A stretch of 64,000 bases of DNA, from NCBI RefSeq assembly GCF_014332515.1, contig NZ_VFSD01000028.1:20309-84308 (forward strand). The letters run 5' to 3'. Under the pieces are notes generated by a model. It ran no database searches, was not told the origin of the DNA, and saw only the letters and a list, made by a program, of their open reading frames with translations. This DNA is from Pontibacter beigongshangensis (lineage in GTDB: Bacteria > Bacteroidota > Bacteroidia > Cytophagales > Hymenobacteraceae). The translations under genes were made by a program, and so were the position numbers. Shown in pieces: positions 1 to 9,638 of this stretch (position 1 is the first letter of the stretch; each line of letters starts with the position of its first letter).

Positions 1-77
1 AGTAACGGCCACCTACTTGTTATCTGCGAGCCAATTAACATGAACAGGGGCAAGGCCTCTGTAAATCCCTTTCTGAC

Positions 78-2489
78 ATGAAGAAATTGCTTTCCCTGAT
101 TTTGTTGCTCAGCCTTTGCGCTACTACTTTTGCCCAGCAAAAAAATCTGACGCTCTGGTACGAGCAGCCAGCCAAAATCTGGACCGATGCCCTGCCTGTA
201 GGCAATGGCCGGCTGGGAGCCATGGTGTTTGGCCATACGCAGGAGGAGCTGATTCACCTCAACGAAGAGACCCTGTGGTCTGGGGGGCCGGCGAACCTCA
301 ACCCGAACCCGGAATCACCGCAGTACCTGCCCCAGATCCGGGAGGCCCTTTTCAGGGGAGATTATAAAACGGCCGAACAGCTTTGCCAGAAAATGCAGGG
401 CCTGTACACGCAGTCCTATATGCCGCTGGGCGACCTGCTCATCAGGCATAACTTCTCGGGCCAGCCCACCGAATATTACCGCGACCTGGACATTGCCAAC
501 GCCACGGCGCTTACCCGCTTTAAGGTAAATGGCACAGCATACACCCGCGAGGTGCTGGCCTCTGCCCCCGACCAGGTCATCGTGATCCGCCTTAAGTCAT
601 CAAAAAAAGGGAACCTCAACTTCGATGTCAGCACCAGAAGCCAGCTCCGTTCTCAGAATATGGCAGCCGGGCAAAATGAGTTTGTGATGAAAGGGGAGGC
701 GCCCTCGCATGCCGAACCCAGCTACGTGCGCTCCGACAACCCCGTAATTTACGACGAGGCCGATAAGTGCAAAGGCATGCGCTACGAGCTGCGCCTGAAG
801 GCAAAGAACCAGGGCGGCAAGGTAACAGCCGATGCAACTGGCCTGCACGTAAGAGGTGCCACCGAAGTGGTGCTCTACCTCTCGATGGCCACCAGTTTCA
901 ACGGCTTCGATACCTGCCCGGACAAAGACGGCAAGGACGAGTCGGTGCTGGCGCAGGGGTATCTGAACAAAGCCTTCTCCAAAAGTTTCGATGCCATCAA
1001 AAAGGCACATATAAAAGACTACCAGGGGTATTTTAACCGCGTAAGTTTTTCGCTGAACAACAACCAGGAAGTAAAGCTGTCGACGCTGGAGCGCCTGATG
1101 CGTTACGCCAACGGGGCAGACGATCCGGGGCTGGAGTCGTTGTATTTCCAGTATGGCCGCTACCTGCTCATCTCCAGCTCGCGGCCGGGTGGCGTTCCGG
1201 CCAACCTGCAGGGCATCTGGAACCCGCACCTGCGCGCCCCCTGGAGCAGCAACTTCACCACCAACATAAACGCCCAGATGAACTATTGGCCATCCGAGAT
1301 GGCAAACCTCTCCGAACTGCACCTGCCGTTTTTGGAACTGATTCAGCAAACAGCCATAACCGGGCGGGCAACGGCCAAAAACTTCTACAATGCCAAAGGC
1401 TGGGCCGTGCACCATAATTCCGACATCTGGGCCACCTCCAACCCGGTAGGCAATTTAGGCGATGGCAACCCGATGTGGGCCAACTGGGCTATGGGCAGCC
1501 CCTGGCTGAGCCAGCACCTGTGGGAGCACTACAGCTACACCGGCGACAGGGCCTTTCTCGAAAAAACAGCGTACCCGCTCATGAAAGAGGCCGCCATCTT
1601 CTGCCTCGACTGGCTGGTAGAAGATAAAGACGGCTACCTCGTAACGGCTCCGGCTTCTTCGCCCGAAAATGTTTTTATAACCGAAACAGGCGAGAAAGGC
1701 AGCATCTCGGTGGCTACCACCATGGATATGTCCATCATCTGGGATTTGTTCACGAACCTGATCGAGGCTTCCGAAACATTAGGCACCGATGCGGATTTCC
1801 GGAAAATGATTGCAGAGAAACAAAGCAAGCTCTACCCGCTGCAGATCGGCAAAAAAGGCAACCTGCAAGAGTGGTACAAAGACTGGGAAGACGAGGACCC
1901 GCAGCACCGGCACGTATCGCACCTGTTCGGGCTGCACCCTGGCCGGCAGATCTCGCCTGTCAACACCCCTGAATTTGCCCAGGCTGCCAAAAAAACGCTG
2001 CAGATGAGAGGCGACGAAGGCACCGGCTGGAGCATTGCCTGGAAGATAAATTTCTGGGCCCGCCTGCACGATGGCAACCACGCCTACAAACTGATCCGCA
2101 ACCTGCTGCACCTGACGGGTGTGGAGGGCACAGAGTTCGCTAAAGGAGGAGGCTCCTATGCCAACCTGTTCTGTGCGCATCCGCCCTTCCAGATCGACGG
2201 CAACTTTGGCGGCATAGCGGGCATGGGCGAGATGATGCTCCAGAGCCACGCCGGTTTTATCCACCTGCTGCCTGCCCTACCCGATGCCTGGAAAGACGGA
2301 AAAATTACTGGCCTCCGGGCACGTGGCGGCTTTGAAGTAGACATGGAGTGGAAAGACAGCAAACTGGTGTGGGTGAACATCAGGAGTGAAAACGGCACCG
2401 CCACAAGAGTGAGATACGGTGATAACGTCGTGGACCTGCAGCTTAAGCCAGGGCAGACGCAGAAATTGAGCGGCATCCTGACCAAGTAA
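78..2489 (+). CDS. GH95 alpha-L-fucosidase / alpha-L-galactosidase
   Basis: This 803-aa secreted glycoside hydrolase of family GH95 removes terminal alpha-1,2-linked L-fucose (or L-galactose) from glycans by inversion. A Sec signal peptide ends near residue 19 (LCATTFAQ). The N-terminal beta-domain starts at the WYEQPA..W.DALPVGNGRLGAMVFG block typical of the family. The catalytic Asn pair lies in TTNINAQMNYW (about residue 397), the acidic residue in ASSPEN (about 531) and the second Asp in FQIDGNFGG (about 704), so the active site looks complete. Length matches the family. It is followed after 135 bp by a sugar mutarotase and then by GH35 and esterases, which suggests a polysaccharide-degradation cluster. 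Fucose versus galactose specificity cannot be read from the sequence. Confidence 0.93.
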   Translation: MKKLLSLILLLSLCATTFAQQKNLTLWYEQPAKIWTDALPVGNGRLGAMVFGHTQEELIHLNEETLWSGGPANLNPNPESPQYLPQIREALFRGDYKTAEQLCQKMQGLYTQSYMPLGDLLIRHNFSGQPTEYYRDLDIANATALTRFKVNGTAYTREVLASAPDQVIVIRLKSSKKGNLNFDVSTRSQLRSQNMAAGQNEFVMKGEAPSHAEPSYVRSDNPVIYDEADKCKGMRYELRLKAKNQGGKVTADATGLHVRGATEVVLYLSMATSFNGFDTCPDKDGKDESVLAQGYLNKAFSKSFDAIKKAHIKDYQGYFNRVSFSLNNNQEVKLSTLERLMRYANGADDPGLESLYFQYGRYLLISSSRPGGVPANLQGIWNPHLRAPWSSNFTTNINAQMNYWPSEMANLSELHLPFLELIQQTAITGRATAKNFYNAKGWAVHHNSDIWATSNPVGNLGDGNPMWANWAMGSPWLSQHLWEHYSYTGDRAFLEKTAYPLMKEAAIFCLDWLVEDKDGYLVTAPASSPENVFITETGEKGSISVATTMDMSIIWDLFTNLIEASETLGTDADFRKMIAEKQSKLYPLQIGKKGNLQEWYKDWEDEDPQHRHVSHLFGLHPGRQISPVNTPEFAQAAKKTLQMRGDEGTGWSIAWKINFWARLHDGNHAYKLIRNLLHLTGVEGTEFAKGGGSYANLFCAHPPFQIDGNFGGIAGMGEMMLQSHAGFIHLLPALPDAWKDGKITGLRARGGFEVDMEWKDSKLVWVNIRSENGTATRVRYGDNVVDLQLKPGQTQKLSGILTK

Positions 2490-2498
2490 AGGAGATTG

Positions 2499-2550
2499 AA
2501 TTATTCTAATGAAAAAGGCCCTCCGGAGGATTCTGTAGCTCCTGCTGTTG
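2499..2550 (+). repeat. CCE interspersed element, copy 1
   Basis: AT box AATTATTCTAATGAAAAAGG followed by a perfect CCTCCGGAGG palindrome and a degenerate CTG tract. It starts 10 bp after the GH95 stop codon and fills the gap to the mutarotase start. Confidence 0.9.
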
Positions 2551-2624
2551 AACTGTTGACCGTTGCTGATTTTCCGGAGAAAGATGACCCGTATTTCTAC
2601 AAGGACATAAAAGATTATTCAGAC

Positions 2625-2960
2625 ATGAAAAAATACTGCTTAGCGCTCGACCTGATAGATGATCCGGCTTCCATTGCCGCTTACGAAGAGTGGCACGCCA
2701 GCGAAAAAACCTGGCCCGAAATCAGGAAAAGCATTACTGACAGCGGCATTACCGGCATGGAGATCTACCGCACCGGAAACCGCCTGTTCATGATCATGGA
2801 AACAGACGACAGCTTCAGCTTTGAACGGAAAGCCGCCCTGGATGCAGCCAACCCAAAAGTGCAGGAATGGGAAACGCTGATGTGGAAGTTTCAGCAGCCA
2901 CTGCCCTGGGCAAAGCCAGGGGAGAAATGGGTGTTGATGGAGCAGATCTTTAAAGTATAA
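2625..2960 (+). CDS. L-rhamnose/L-fucose mutarotase (RhaM family)
   Basis: A 111-aa protein of the RhaM (DUF718) family, which interconverts alpha and beta anomers of 6-deoxy sugars. The motif WHASEKTWPEI aligns with the catalytic-His block of E. coli RhaM (RRHNPIWPEL), and the C-terminal LMEQIF matches its LQEVFYLP end. The ATG at 2625 is chosen because it gives the normal family length. The frame stays open upstream to 2496, but that stretch is an interspersed repeat (2499-2550) and is probably untranslated. Its position next to an exo-fucosidase suggests that it processes the released L-fucose; rhamnose is the alternative substrate. Confidence 0.85.
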   Translation: MKKYCLALDLIDDPASIAAYEEWHASEKTWPEIRKSITDSGITGMEIYRTGNRLFMIMETDDSFSFERKAALDAANPKVQEWETLMWKFQQPLPWAKPGEKWVLMEQIFKV

Positions 2961-3030
2961 GGACCCCTTCTCATCAAACAGTTGTCGTCAAAAAGCAACA
3001 ATCTGATAAATTTTATTTTACCTATCCCAA

Positions 3031-5373
3031 ATGAGAAAAGTATTCTTCCTTTGCTTGCTCATCCTGACCGCGTTTACCGGGCAGGCGCAGGAGCTGAAAG
3101 GAACCCCCGGCACCTTCACCCTTGGCAACAAGGAATTTCTGCTTAACGGAAAACCATTCATTATCCGGGCGGCGGAGCTGCATTATCCACGCATTCCCAA
3201 AGCGTATTGGGAGCATCGTATCCAATTGAGCAAGGCAATGGGAATGAATACTATTTGTATTTACCTGTTCTGGAACCTGCACGAGCAGCAAGAGGGCGTT
3301 TTCGATTTTAAGGGTCAGAACGATATTGCGGAGTTTGTGAGGCTGGTTCAGAAAAACGGGATGTACTGCATTGTAAGGCCGGGGCCCTATGTATGTGCCG
3401 AATGGGATATGGGCGGGCTGCCCTGGTGGCTGCTGAAAAAGGAAGATGTGCAGGTGCGTACACTGCAGGATCCTTATTTTATGGAGCGCACGAAGAAGTT
3501 TTTGTCCGCCGCTGCTAAAGAACTGGCGCCGCTGCAGATCCAGAATGGCGGCAACATCATCATGGTGCAGGTAGAGAACGAGTATGCTACGTTTGGCGAG
3601 GAGCAGGCTTATATGGAAGCTACCCGCGATGCCGTGCGTACAGCCGGTTTCGACAAAGTGCAGCTTTTCAGGTGCGACTGGCCTACGAACTTTAATAGGT
3701 ACCAGCTCGATGGCGTAGCTACCACCCTGAATTTTGGGGCAGGCTCCAATGTGGAGGACAAGTTCAAAGTATTTCAGGAACTGAATCCTACGGCTCCTTT
3801 AATGTGCAGCGAGTACTGGTCCGGTTGGTTCGACCACTGGGGCAGACCACACGAAACCCGCTCCATCAGCAGCTTTATCGGGAGCCTGAAAGATATGATG
3901 GACCGCCGTATCTCCTTCAGCCTCTACATGGCGCATGGTGGCACGTCGTTTGGGCAGTGGGGTGGAGCCAACGCGCCGCCATACTCTGCCATGGCCACTT
4001 CTTACGACTATAATGCCCCCATCGGTGAGCAGGGCAACACCACCGACAAGTTTTTTGCCGTACGCAACTTGCTAAAAAACTACCTGCAGCCGGGCGAGAT
4101 CTTAGGCGAGATTCCCGAAGCGAAAGAGATCATTGAAATCCCGACTTTCGAATTAAACCAGAGTGCCGGCTTGTTTGTGAACCTGCCTGCTCCAAAGAAG
4201 AGTGAAACCATCCAGCCGATGGAAAACTTTGACCAGGGCTGGGGACGCATTCTGTACCGCGCTACTATTCCGGCCTCTGCCGCAAGGCGCAAGCTTGTTA
4301 TCACAGAACTGCACGACTGGGCCGCAGTATTTGTAAACGGCCAGCAGATCGGGAAACTGGATCGCCGCAGAGGCGACAATACCGTAGAACTGCCTCCGCT
4401 TACCACCGATGCGCAACTGGACATACTGGTAGAAGCAACAGGCCGTGTGAACTACGGCAAAGCCATTATCGACCGCAAGGGCATTACAGAAAAGGTGGAG
4501 CTAACAGATGGTAAAACAAGTACGGAAATCAAAAACTGGCTTGTTTACAACTTTCCGGTTGATTACGAATTTCAGAAGAAGGCAAAATTTAAGAAAGGCA
4601 CTGCTACTGGTCCGGGCTGGTACAAAGGCACCTTTAAACTAACCAAAACAGGCGACACCTTTCTGGATGTGAGCTCCTGGGGGAAAGGCATGGTGTGGGT
4701 GAACGGGCATAACCTGGGCCGGTTTTGGAAAATTGGTCCACAGCAAACGCTCTATATTCCGGGCGTGTGGCTGAAAAAGGGCAAGAACGAAATCATTATC
4801 CTGGATGTGGACAAGCCGGAAGCTACAAGAGTAGCAGGCCTGCGGGAGCCGATCCTGGATGAACTCCGTCCGGACGAATCGCTTCTGCACCGGGCCAAAG
4901 GCGAGGAGCTTGATCTTTCCGGTGAGGTTCCGGCTATCACAGGCTCCTTCTCTCCCGGCAACGGATGGCAGGAGGTGCAATTCCAGCAAACACAGCAAGG
5001 TCGTTATTTGTGCTTCGAGGCGCTGAATGCCCAACAGGCAAACGATCCGCTTGCCTCCATGGCTGAACTGGAACTGCTCGATGAGAAAGGAAACCAGCTA
5101 TCCCGCCTGAAATGGAAAGTGGTGTATGCCGACAGCGAAGAAATAACAGCGGCCAACCATGCTGCCGACAAAGTATATGACCAGCAGGAATCCACGTTCT
5201 GGCAAACCCAGACGGTTGGTGGCAAGCCAAAGCATCCGCACCAGGTGGTGATAGACCTGGGCGAAGTCGTAAAGGTGAAAGGGTTCCGCTACCTGCCACG
5301 TTCTGATAAAAGCACCGCCGGTATGATAAAAGATTACCGTGTGTTTTTAAAGGAAAGCCCTTTTAAGCTATAG
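3031..5373 (+). CDS. GH35 beta-galactosidase
   Basis: A 780-aa exported beta-galactosidase of family GH35 (retaining). A signal peptide (MRKVFFLCLLILTAFTGQAQ) precedes the TIM barrel, which starts with FLLNGKPFIIRAAELHYPRIP. The acid/base Glu lies in QVENEYATF (about residue 182-184) and the nucleophile Glu in CSEYWSGWFDHWG (Glu261). The barrel is followed by beta-sandwich (jelly-roll) domains, including a WGKGMVWVNGHNLGRFW segment seen in GH35 enzymes. A final region of about 150 residues (VVIDLGEVVKVKGFRYLP) resembles an F5/8 type C carbohydrate-binding module. It probably strips terminal beta-galactose from the same substrate as the neighbouring GH95. Confidence 0.93.
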   Translation: MRKVFFLCLLILTAFTGQAQELKGTPGTFTLGNKEFLLNGKPFIIRAAELHYPRIPKAYWEHRIQLSKAMGMNTICIYLFWNLHEQQEGVFDFKGQNDIAEFVRLVQKNGMYCIVRPGPYVCAEWDMGGLPWWLLKKEDVQVRTLQDPYFMERTKKFLSAAAKELAPLQIQNGGNIIMVQVENEYATFGEEQAYMEATRDAVRTAGFDKVQLFRCDWPTNFNRYQLDGVATTLNFGAGSNVEDKFKVFQELNPTAPLMCSEYWSGWFDHWGRPHETRSISSFIGSLKDMMDRRISFSLYMAHGGTSFGQWGGANAPPYSAMATSYDYNAPIGEQGNTTDKFFAVRNLLKNYLQPGEILGEIPEAKEIIEIPTFELNQSAGLFVNLPAPKKSETIQPMENFDQGWGRILYRATIPASAARRKLVITELHDWAAVFVNGQQIGKLDRRRGDNTVELPPLTTDAQLDILVEATGRVNYGKAIIDRKGITEKVELTDGKTSTEIKNWLVYNFPVDYEFQKKAKFKKGTATGPGWYKGTFKLTKTGDTFLDVSSWGKGMVWVNGHNLGRFWKIGPQQTLYIPGVWLKKGKNEIIILDVDKPEATRVAGLREPILDELRPDESLLHRAKGEELDLSGEVPAITGSFSPGNGWQEVQFQQTQQGRYLCFEALNAQQANDPLASMAELELLDEKGNQLSRLKWKVVYADSEEITAANHAADKVYDQQESTFWQTQTVGGKPKHPHQVVIDLGEVVKVKGFRYLPRSDKSTAGMIKDYRVFLKESPFKL

Positions 5374-5425
5374 CAACAGTAACTTATGTTTAATTTTAAT
5401 TATTGCTATATCACTACATAACATC

Positions 5426-6901
5426 ATGATAAAACAAGCCATGAAAGTCAGAACGCTGTTCATTTTTCTATTACTGATTGCCTCTCAAACTATTGTCTCT
5501 GCTGCCGTACGGTTGCCAAAAATCCTGGGCAATAACATGGTGTTGCAGCGGGAGAAGCCATTGCCCATCTGGGGATGGGCCTCTGCAGGGGAGCAGGTAA
5601 CGGTAACGTTTGCAGGTCAGCAAAAAACCGCTAAAGCAGATGCGGAAGGTACCTGGAAAGTTACCTTCGACCCTCTGAAGGCAAATGCCAACCCACAGGA
5701 GATGACCATTGCAGGAAGTGATACCATAACGCTTTCTAATTTGCTGATCGGCGAAGTATGGCTATGCTCCGGCCAATCTAATATGGAGTATACCATGAAA
5801 CTCCATCCCAAATATGCCAGGCCGGCTAAAGGTATCGACAGTGCTGCTGTAGCCCTGACAAAAACACATCCTGGCATCCGGATTTTTAAGGTAGAGAAAG
5901 AACGGAGTAACCCCGACGTTACCTCCACCGGCTGGAATGAGTGCAGCGGAGAGGCCCTGGAAGCATTTTCTGCGATCGGCTTTTACTTTGCCAAAGATAT
6001 TCAGAGAGAGCTGAACGTACCCATAGGTGTAATTTCTTCATCGTGGGGCGGAAGCCGGATAGAACCCTGGACACCCGCCGAGGCTTATAAGGCTTTGCCT
6101 GCCTTTGCGGCAGCGCTTCAGAGCGAGCCTTTTAAAGTAGACGAAGTGGAGCCAGGCAAGAACTACAGGAGTATGATCAAGCCATTAGCCCTGCGGGGCG
6201 TGCTTTGGTACCAGGGCGAATCGAACTGCATGCAACATGACGGTATGCGCTATGCAGATAAAATGCAGGCTTTGATTGAAGGCTGGCGCAAGGAGTGGGG
6301 AAACGAACAACTGCCATTCTACTCTGTTATGATCGCACCCTTCTTATACACTAAACGCAACGACCGTTTACCCCATACACCAGAAACACTCCCCGAGTTT
6401 TGGGAAGCACAAACACAATCCCTGAAGATTCCTTATACCGGCATGGCCGTGGTTACAGATTTAGTAGACGACCTGGGAGATATTCACCCGTCATATAAAT
6501 GGGAAATTGGCCGCAGATTGGCCTTAATTGCCTTAGCCAAAGACTACGATAAAAAGGTTGTGAGCCAGGGACCTGTTTTCAAAGAAATGAAAGTGAAGAA
6601 AAGGCAGGCTATTTTGTCTTTCGATCATGCTGATGGCTTGAAGAGTTTAGACGGCAAACCTCTTAGTTGGTTTAGCATAGCGGGAGCAGATGGCCAGTTT
6701 AAACCTGCTATTGCTAAAATTAAAGGCGATAAAGTAATTGTGTACGCTGAGGGAGTTAGAAAACCAGCCATAGTTCGCTTTGCCTGGAACGAAACTGCTA
6801 TGCCCAACCTCTCCAATAAAGCAGGACTCCCGGCAGTACCTTTCTGCACCGATGCGCTAGAATGGAAGTATACTAAAAATAGTTTTATCGGAGCGGAGTA
6901 A
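5426..6901 (+). CDS. Sialate O-acetylesterase-type carbohydrate esterase
   Basis: A 491-aa SGNH-superfamily esterase of the sialate 9-O-acetylesterase type, which removes O-acetyl groups from sugars. The first Met is at 5426, and Met6 (5441) begins a clear signal peptide (MKVRTLFIFLLLIASQTIVSA), so either start is possible. An Ig-like beta-domain (residues about 25-105) precedes the catalytic block: CSGQSNMEY with Ser118, WYQGESN, and GDIHPSYKWEIG with the Asp/His pair near residue 350. It follows GH35 on the same strand with a 52-bp gap. In plant-glycan clusters these enzymes deacetylate hemicellulose or pectin side chains; true sialic acid use is not implied. Confidence 0.88.
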   Translation: MIKQAMKVRTLFIFLLLIASQTIVSAAVRLPKILGNNMVLQREKPLPIWGWASAGEQVTVTFAGQQKTAKADAEGTWKVTFDPLKANANPQEMTIAGSDTITLSNLLIGEVWLCSGQSNMEYTMKLHPKYARPAKGIDSAAVALTKTHPGIRIFKVEKERSNPDVTSTGWNECSGEALEAFSAIGFYFAKDIQRELNVPIGVISSSWGGSRIEPWTPAEAYKALPAFAAALQSEPFKVDEVEPGKNYRSMIKPLALRGVLWYQGESNCMQHDGMRYADKMQALIEGWRKEWGNEQLPFYSVMIAPFLYTKRNDRLPHTPETLPEFWEAQTQSLKIPYTGMAVVTDLVDDLGDIHPSYKWEIGRRLALIALAKDYDKKVVSQGPVFKEMKVKKRQAILSFDHADGLKSLDGKPLSWFSIAGADGQFKPAIAKIKGDKVIVYAEGVRKPAIVRFAWNETAMPNLSNKAGLPAVPFCTDALEWKYTKNSFIGAE

Positions 6902-7007
6902 TATAAGAAGCCTCCTTCTTAAGATGATTCGTATCGGGTCTTTCTCTTCTCCAATCTTTCAGAAATGGCTGCCGATACAAAATTTCCCAAGGTACACTGC
7001 TGGAGCC

Positions 7008-7796
7008 TTATTTGAAAAACCTTAGTTTCCGTTTTACCTGCTTCATCCATTCCCGGGCCATTAGTTCGTGCCCGGGAACGGTAGGGTGTACGCCGTCCCA
7101 GATCCAGTAAGAAGCAGGCGCTTTGGCCAGCGCCTTGTCGAACACTTTCTGAAACGGAACAAAAACAGCCTTGTAATCCGTAGCCAACCGCTTCACAACT
7201 TCCTGCCGCTGCACCACATCGCTGTGCCAGGCCTCCCACTGTTGCTCAATACGACCTACCGGCAGTATAAACGGCTCGCAGAGCACCAGCAGTACATCAG
7301 GGTTCTGTTGCTGCATCTGATCCAGAAGTGTTCTGTAAACCGATTCATATTGTGCTACCGTCACTGCATTTTGTTGCTGGATAACGGAGGCCGCATCATT
7401 TATTCCGACTAAGATACTTAAAACATCAGGTTTCAGATCGAGTGTATCTGTTTGCCAGCGTTGCTCCAGGTCAGTTACCTTATTCCCGCTGATGCCGCGG
7501 TTAAGGAACAGGAGGTTTTTGTCAGGGTGGTCGGCACCCACGCGGCTGGCAATGGAGAAGGCATAGCCATGGCCCATAATGTGGTTCGGGTCGTGGTTGC
7601 GACCCCATTTCCCGTCTGTTATCGAATCTCCCTGAAACAAAATGGTTAATCCCTTTCCATCCAGTTTATCAGGTGCAGGTACACTGGCAGCCATAAGGGC
7701 TTGTGGCACCAAAGTAGTTGCTCCTGCTACTGCTATCTTCTTCAGGAAACTTCTCCTTGAATCTTTCAGGTTATCCATCTTATTATTAGTTGCCAT
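7008..7796 (-). CDS. Tat-exported SGNH/GDSL esterase
   Basis: A 262-aa lipase/acylhydrolase of the GDSL/SGNH superfamily. A twin-arginine signal (SRRSFLKKIAVAGATTL) at residues 13-29 indicates export in folded form. The catalytic blocks are FQGDSITDG (Ser58), RGISGNKVTDL, LVGINDA and DGVHPT (Asp234, His237), so the triad and oxyanion residues are present. Such proteins in Bacteroidota CAZyme clusters are usually acetylxylan or rhamnogalacturonan acetylesterases, but the substrate is not visible here. It is convergent with the sialate-type esterase, with a gap of 106 bp, so it is transcribed separately. Confidence 0.87.
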   Translation of the reverse strand: MATNNKMDNLKDSRRSFLKKIAVAGATTLVPQALMAASVPAPDKLDGKGLTILFQGDSITDGKWGRNHDPNHIMGHGYAFSIASRVGADHPDKNLLFLNRGISGNKVTDLEQRWQTDTLDLKPDVLSILVGINDAASVIQQQNAVTVAQYESVYRTLLDQMQQQNPDVLLVLCEPFILPVGRIEQQWEAWHSDVVQRQEVVKRLATDYKAVFVPFQKVFDKALAKAPASYWIWDGVHPTVPGHELMAREWMKQVKRKLRFFK

Positions 7797-8249
7797 CAGG
7801 CTGCTTCAGTTATCTGTTTTCGAAATGGCTAAACGAAATCATTGCCTGCCACTTCTGATCCAAGATATGTAAAATTTCATTTCAGACTATCTTAAAGTTT
7901 CCTGTGAACGGAGAATATGTGCTTGCCCTACTGTATAAAGCAATTTGCCCTTGAAGAATGCCTGGGCAGGACCTATACTGGCTGTCAGTTTCTAAAGCAC
8001 TTTTAAGCACCAAGATAGAGCAGGATAGTTTCTTGCCTGATGTTACATAAGTTTAGAAATGACCTTCCTTACCCTGTAAAAATAATCTCTTCAAAGCTGG
8101 CAAACGCTACAAAAGGTAGAAGGTGCAGCAGCAGTAGCAGCAGCTCCGGAGGGCCAAATTCATTAGAATAATTTACCATTGTCAGGCACGTGCTGCTGTT
8201 TCGTTTAGCACAAGGCAGTTAGCGCAGCCTGAGAAGAAAAATCAACCTT
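7797..8249. other. Intergenic region between divergent genes
   Basis: This 453-bp stretch separates the minus-strand SGNH esterase from the plus-strand beta-propeller gene. It must hold both promoters, though no clear TAnnTTTG box was found. The only recognisable structure is a minus-orientation copy of the interspersed CCE element at 8123-8173, about 76 bp upstream of the propeller gene start. Confidence 0.6.
8123..8173 (-). repeat. CCE interspersed element, copy 2
   Basis: On the minus strand it reads AAATTATTCTAATGAATTTG, then GCCCTCCGGAGC and CTG/CTA triplets. The right half of the palindrome ends in C instead of G. Confidence 0.9.
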
Positions 8250-9638
8250 ATGAAAACTAGATTCCTTTTATCGTTCGCAGTGGCCTTGGGGGCATCTGTT
8301 TTGCTTGCAGCGGCTGCTCATGCCCAAATCGGCACGCGCTTTCCATCAGAAAGAAAAGTGGTGAAAGATCCTGTAACCGGCACGATGCTTACCTTCCTGA
8401 CCAGCACACCGCATGGCGATTCGAAGATATACCCAACGCACCCACAATGGACCTCCGATGGGCAATGGGTCATATTCCGGTCGGGACGCGTGAAGGGGGA
8501 GGCGCTGGCGGTGCATGAGAAAACCGGTGAAATGGTGCAGGTAACCGAAGGCGGCTACTCTGGTATGCTGAACATCGCACAAAAATCCATGAAACTGTAC
8601 TTTATGCGCAACCCCTCCGGAAGCGAGGCACAGCCCCGTGGCAGCCGTGCCCTGGAAATCGTGGAAGTGGATCTGGCCAAACTTTTTGCCGACAGTAAGT
8701 CGGGCAAGATGAATCCTGCCAGCACCTATCAGCGTGTTTGCGGCACCACCCCACCCGAAATAGGTGCCGGTGGCGACATGGCCCTGGATGCGGATGAAGA
8801 ATGGGTTTACTTCAGAGTAGGTCGAGAGGAAGCGGCCCGGCACCTGCCCAAAGAAACAAAAGTAGAGGATAACTTTGGTCCCCGGAATATGGGAGCTGGT
8901 CCGTCTGGCCTGGCTGCCATGAACGTGAAAACCGGAAGTTTGAAACATGTGGTGTCGGTGCCGTTTCAGATGGGGCATATCCAGACAAACCCCTGGGTGC
9001 CGGGAGAGATCATCTTCTGCTGGGAAACAGGTGGCAAGTCGCCACAGCGGACCTGGACGGTGATGGCCGACGGCTCAGGCCTGCGCCCGCTCTACCCTGA
9101 ATCAGAATACGAATGGGTGACGCATGAGGCAGTTATTACCCGCGATGAAGTTGCTTTCGCCATTATGGGGCATCGCAAGGTAGGTACAGGCAGCGCCTCG
9201 GCTATGGCCTCCACAGCCAGCGACCCCACCAACCCGGGGCAGGAAGTTAGCTGGGGACCTTCGGGTACACGTGAGAAGCCAACCGGGCTGGGCATTGTAA
9301 ACCTCCGAACCAGAGAAATGACCATTGCCGGACAAACTCCCAGCGGCAGCGGACTCTGGCACGTGCACGGCTCCCCGGACGGCAAATGGGCCGTAGGCGA
9401 CGACTTTTCCCGAAGCCTCTACCTGATCGACCGTGACACGCGGGAAATGATCATGCTCACCACCGGCCATAAGACTACTGCCTCAGATCACCCGCACCCC
9501 ACCTTCAGCCGCGACGGCACCAAGTTTCAGATACAGTCGGCCATGCTCTCAGAAGACAACCGCTCCATGAACATCTGCATTGTGCCGGTGCCACAGGCAT
9601 GGCTGAAACGAACGCATAAAACCACAAACGCAAAATAA
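8250..9638 (+). CDS. Oligogalacturonide lyase-like (PL22-type) beta-propeller protein
   Basis: A 462-aa exported protein with a signal peptide (LLAAAAHAQ) and repeated WD40/PD40-like blades (for example HPQWTSDGQWVIFRS, VHGSPDGKWAVGDD, HPHPTFSRDGTKFQI). The overall plan of a seven-bladed propeller with conserved His-containing blade ends (HGDSKIYPTHPQW, SDHPHPTF) resembles oligogalacturonate lyases of family PL22, which cleave short unsaturated pectic fragments. The catalytic assignment is inferred from this resemblance; a TolB-like non-enzymatic propeller is the alternative. Its location beside GH95, GH35 and two acetylesterases favours a role in pectin or another plant glycan. Confidence 0.65.
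   Translation: MKTRFLLSFAVALGASVLLAAAAHAQIGTRFPSERKVVKDPVTGTMLTFLTSTPHGDSKIYPTHPQWTSDGQWVIFRSGRVKGEALAVHEKTGEMVQVTEGGYSGMLNIAQKSMKLYFMRNPSGSEAQPRGSRALEIVEVDLAKLFADSKSGKMNPASTYQRVCGTTPPEIGAGGDMALDADEEWVYFRVGREEAARHLPKETKVEDNFGPRNMGAGPSGLAAMNVKTGSLKHVVSVPFQMGHIQTNPWVPGEIIFCWETGGKSPQRTWTVMADGSGLRPLYPESEYEWVTHEAVITRDEVAFAIMGHRKVGTGSASAMASTASDPTNPGQEVSWGPSGTREKPTGLGIVNLRTREMTIAGQTPSGSGLWHVHGSPDGKWAVGDDFSRSLYLIDRDTREMIMLTTGHKTTASDHPHPTFSRDGTKFQIQSAMLSEDNRSMNICIVPVPQAWLKRTHKTTNAK

Noticed and set aside
2496..2624. N-terminal extension of the mutarotase (NYSNEKGPPEDSVAPA...)
   Set aside because: The extension is the CCE element read in a second open frame, begins with TTG and would exceed the family length. 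The ATG at 2625 is used.
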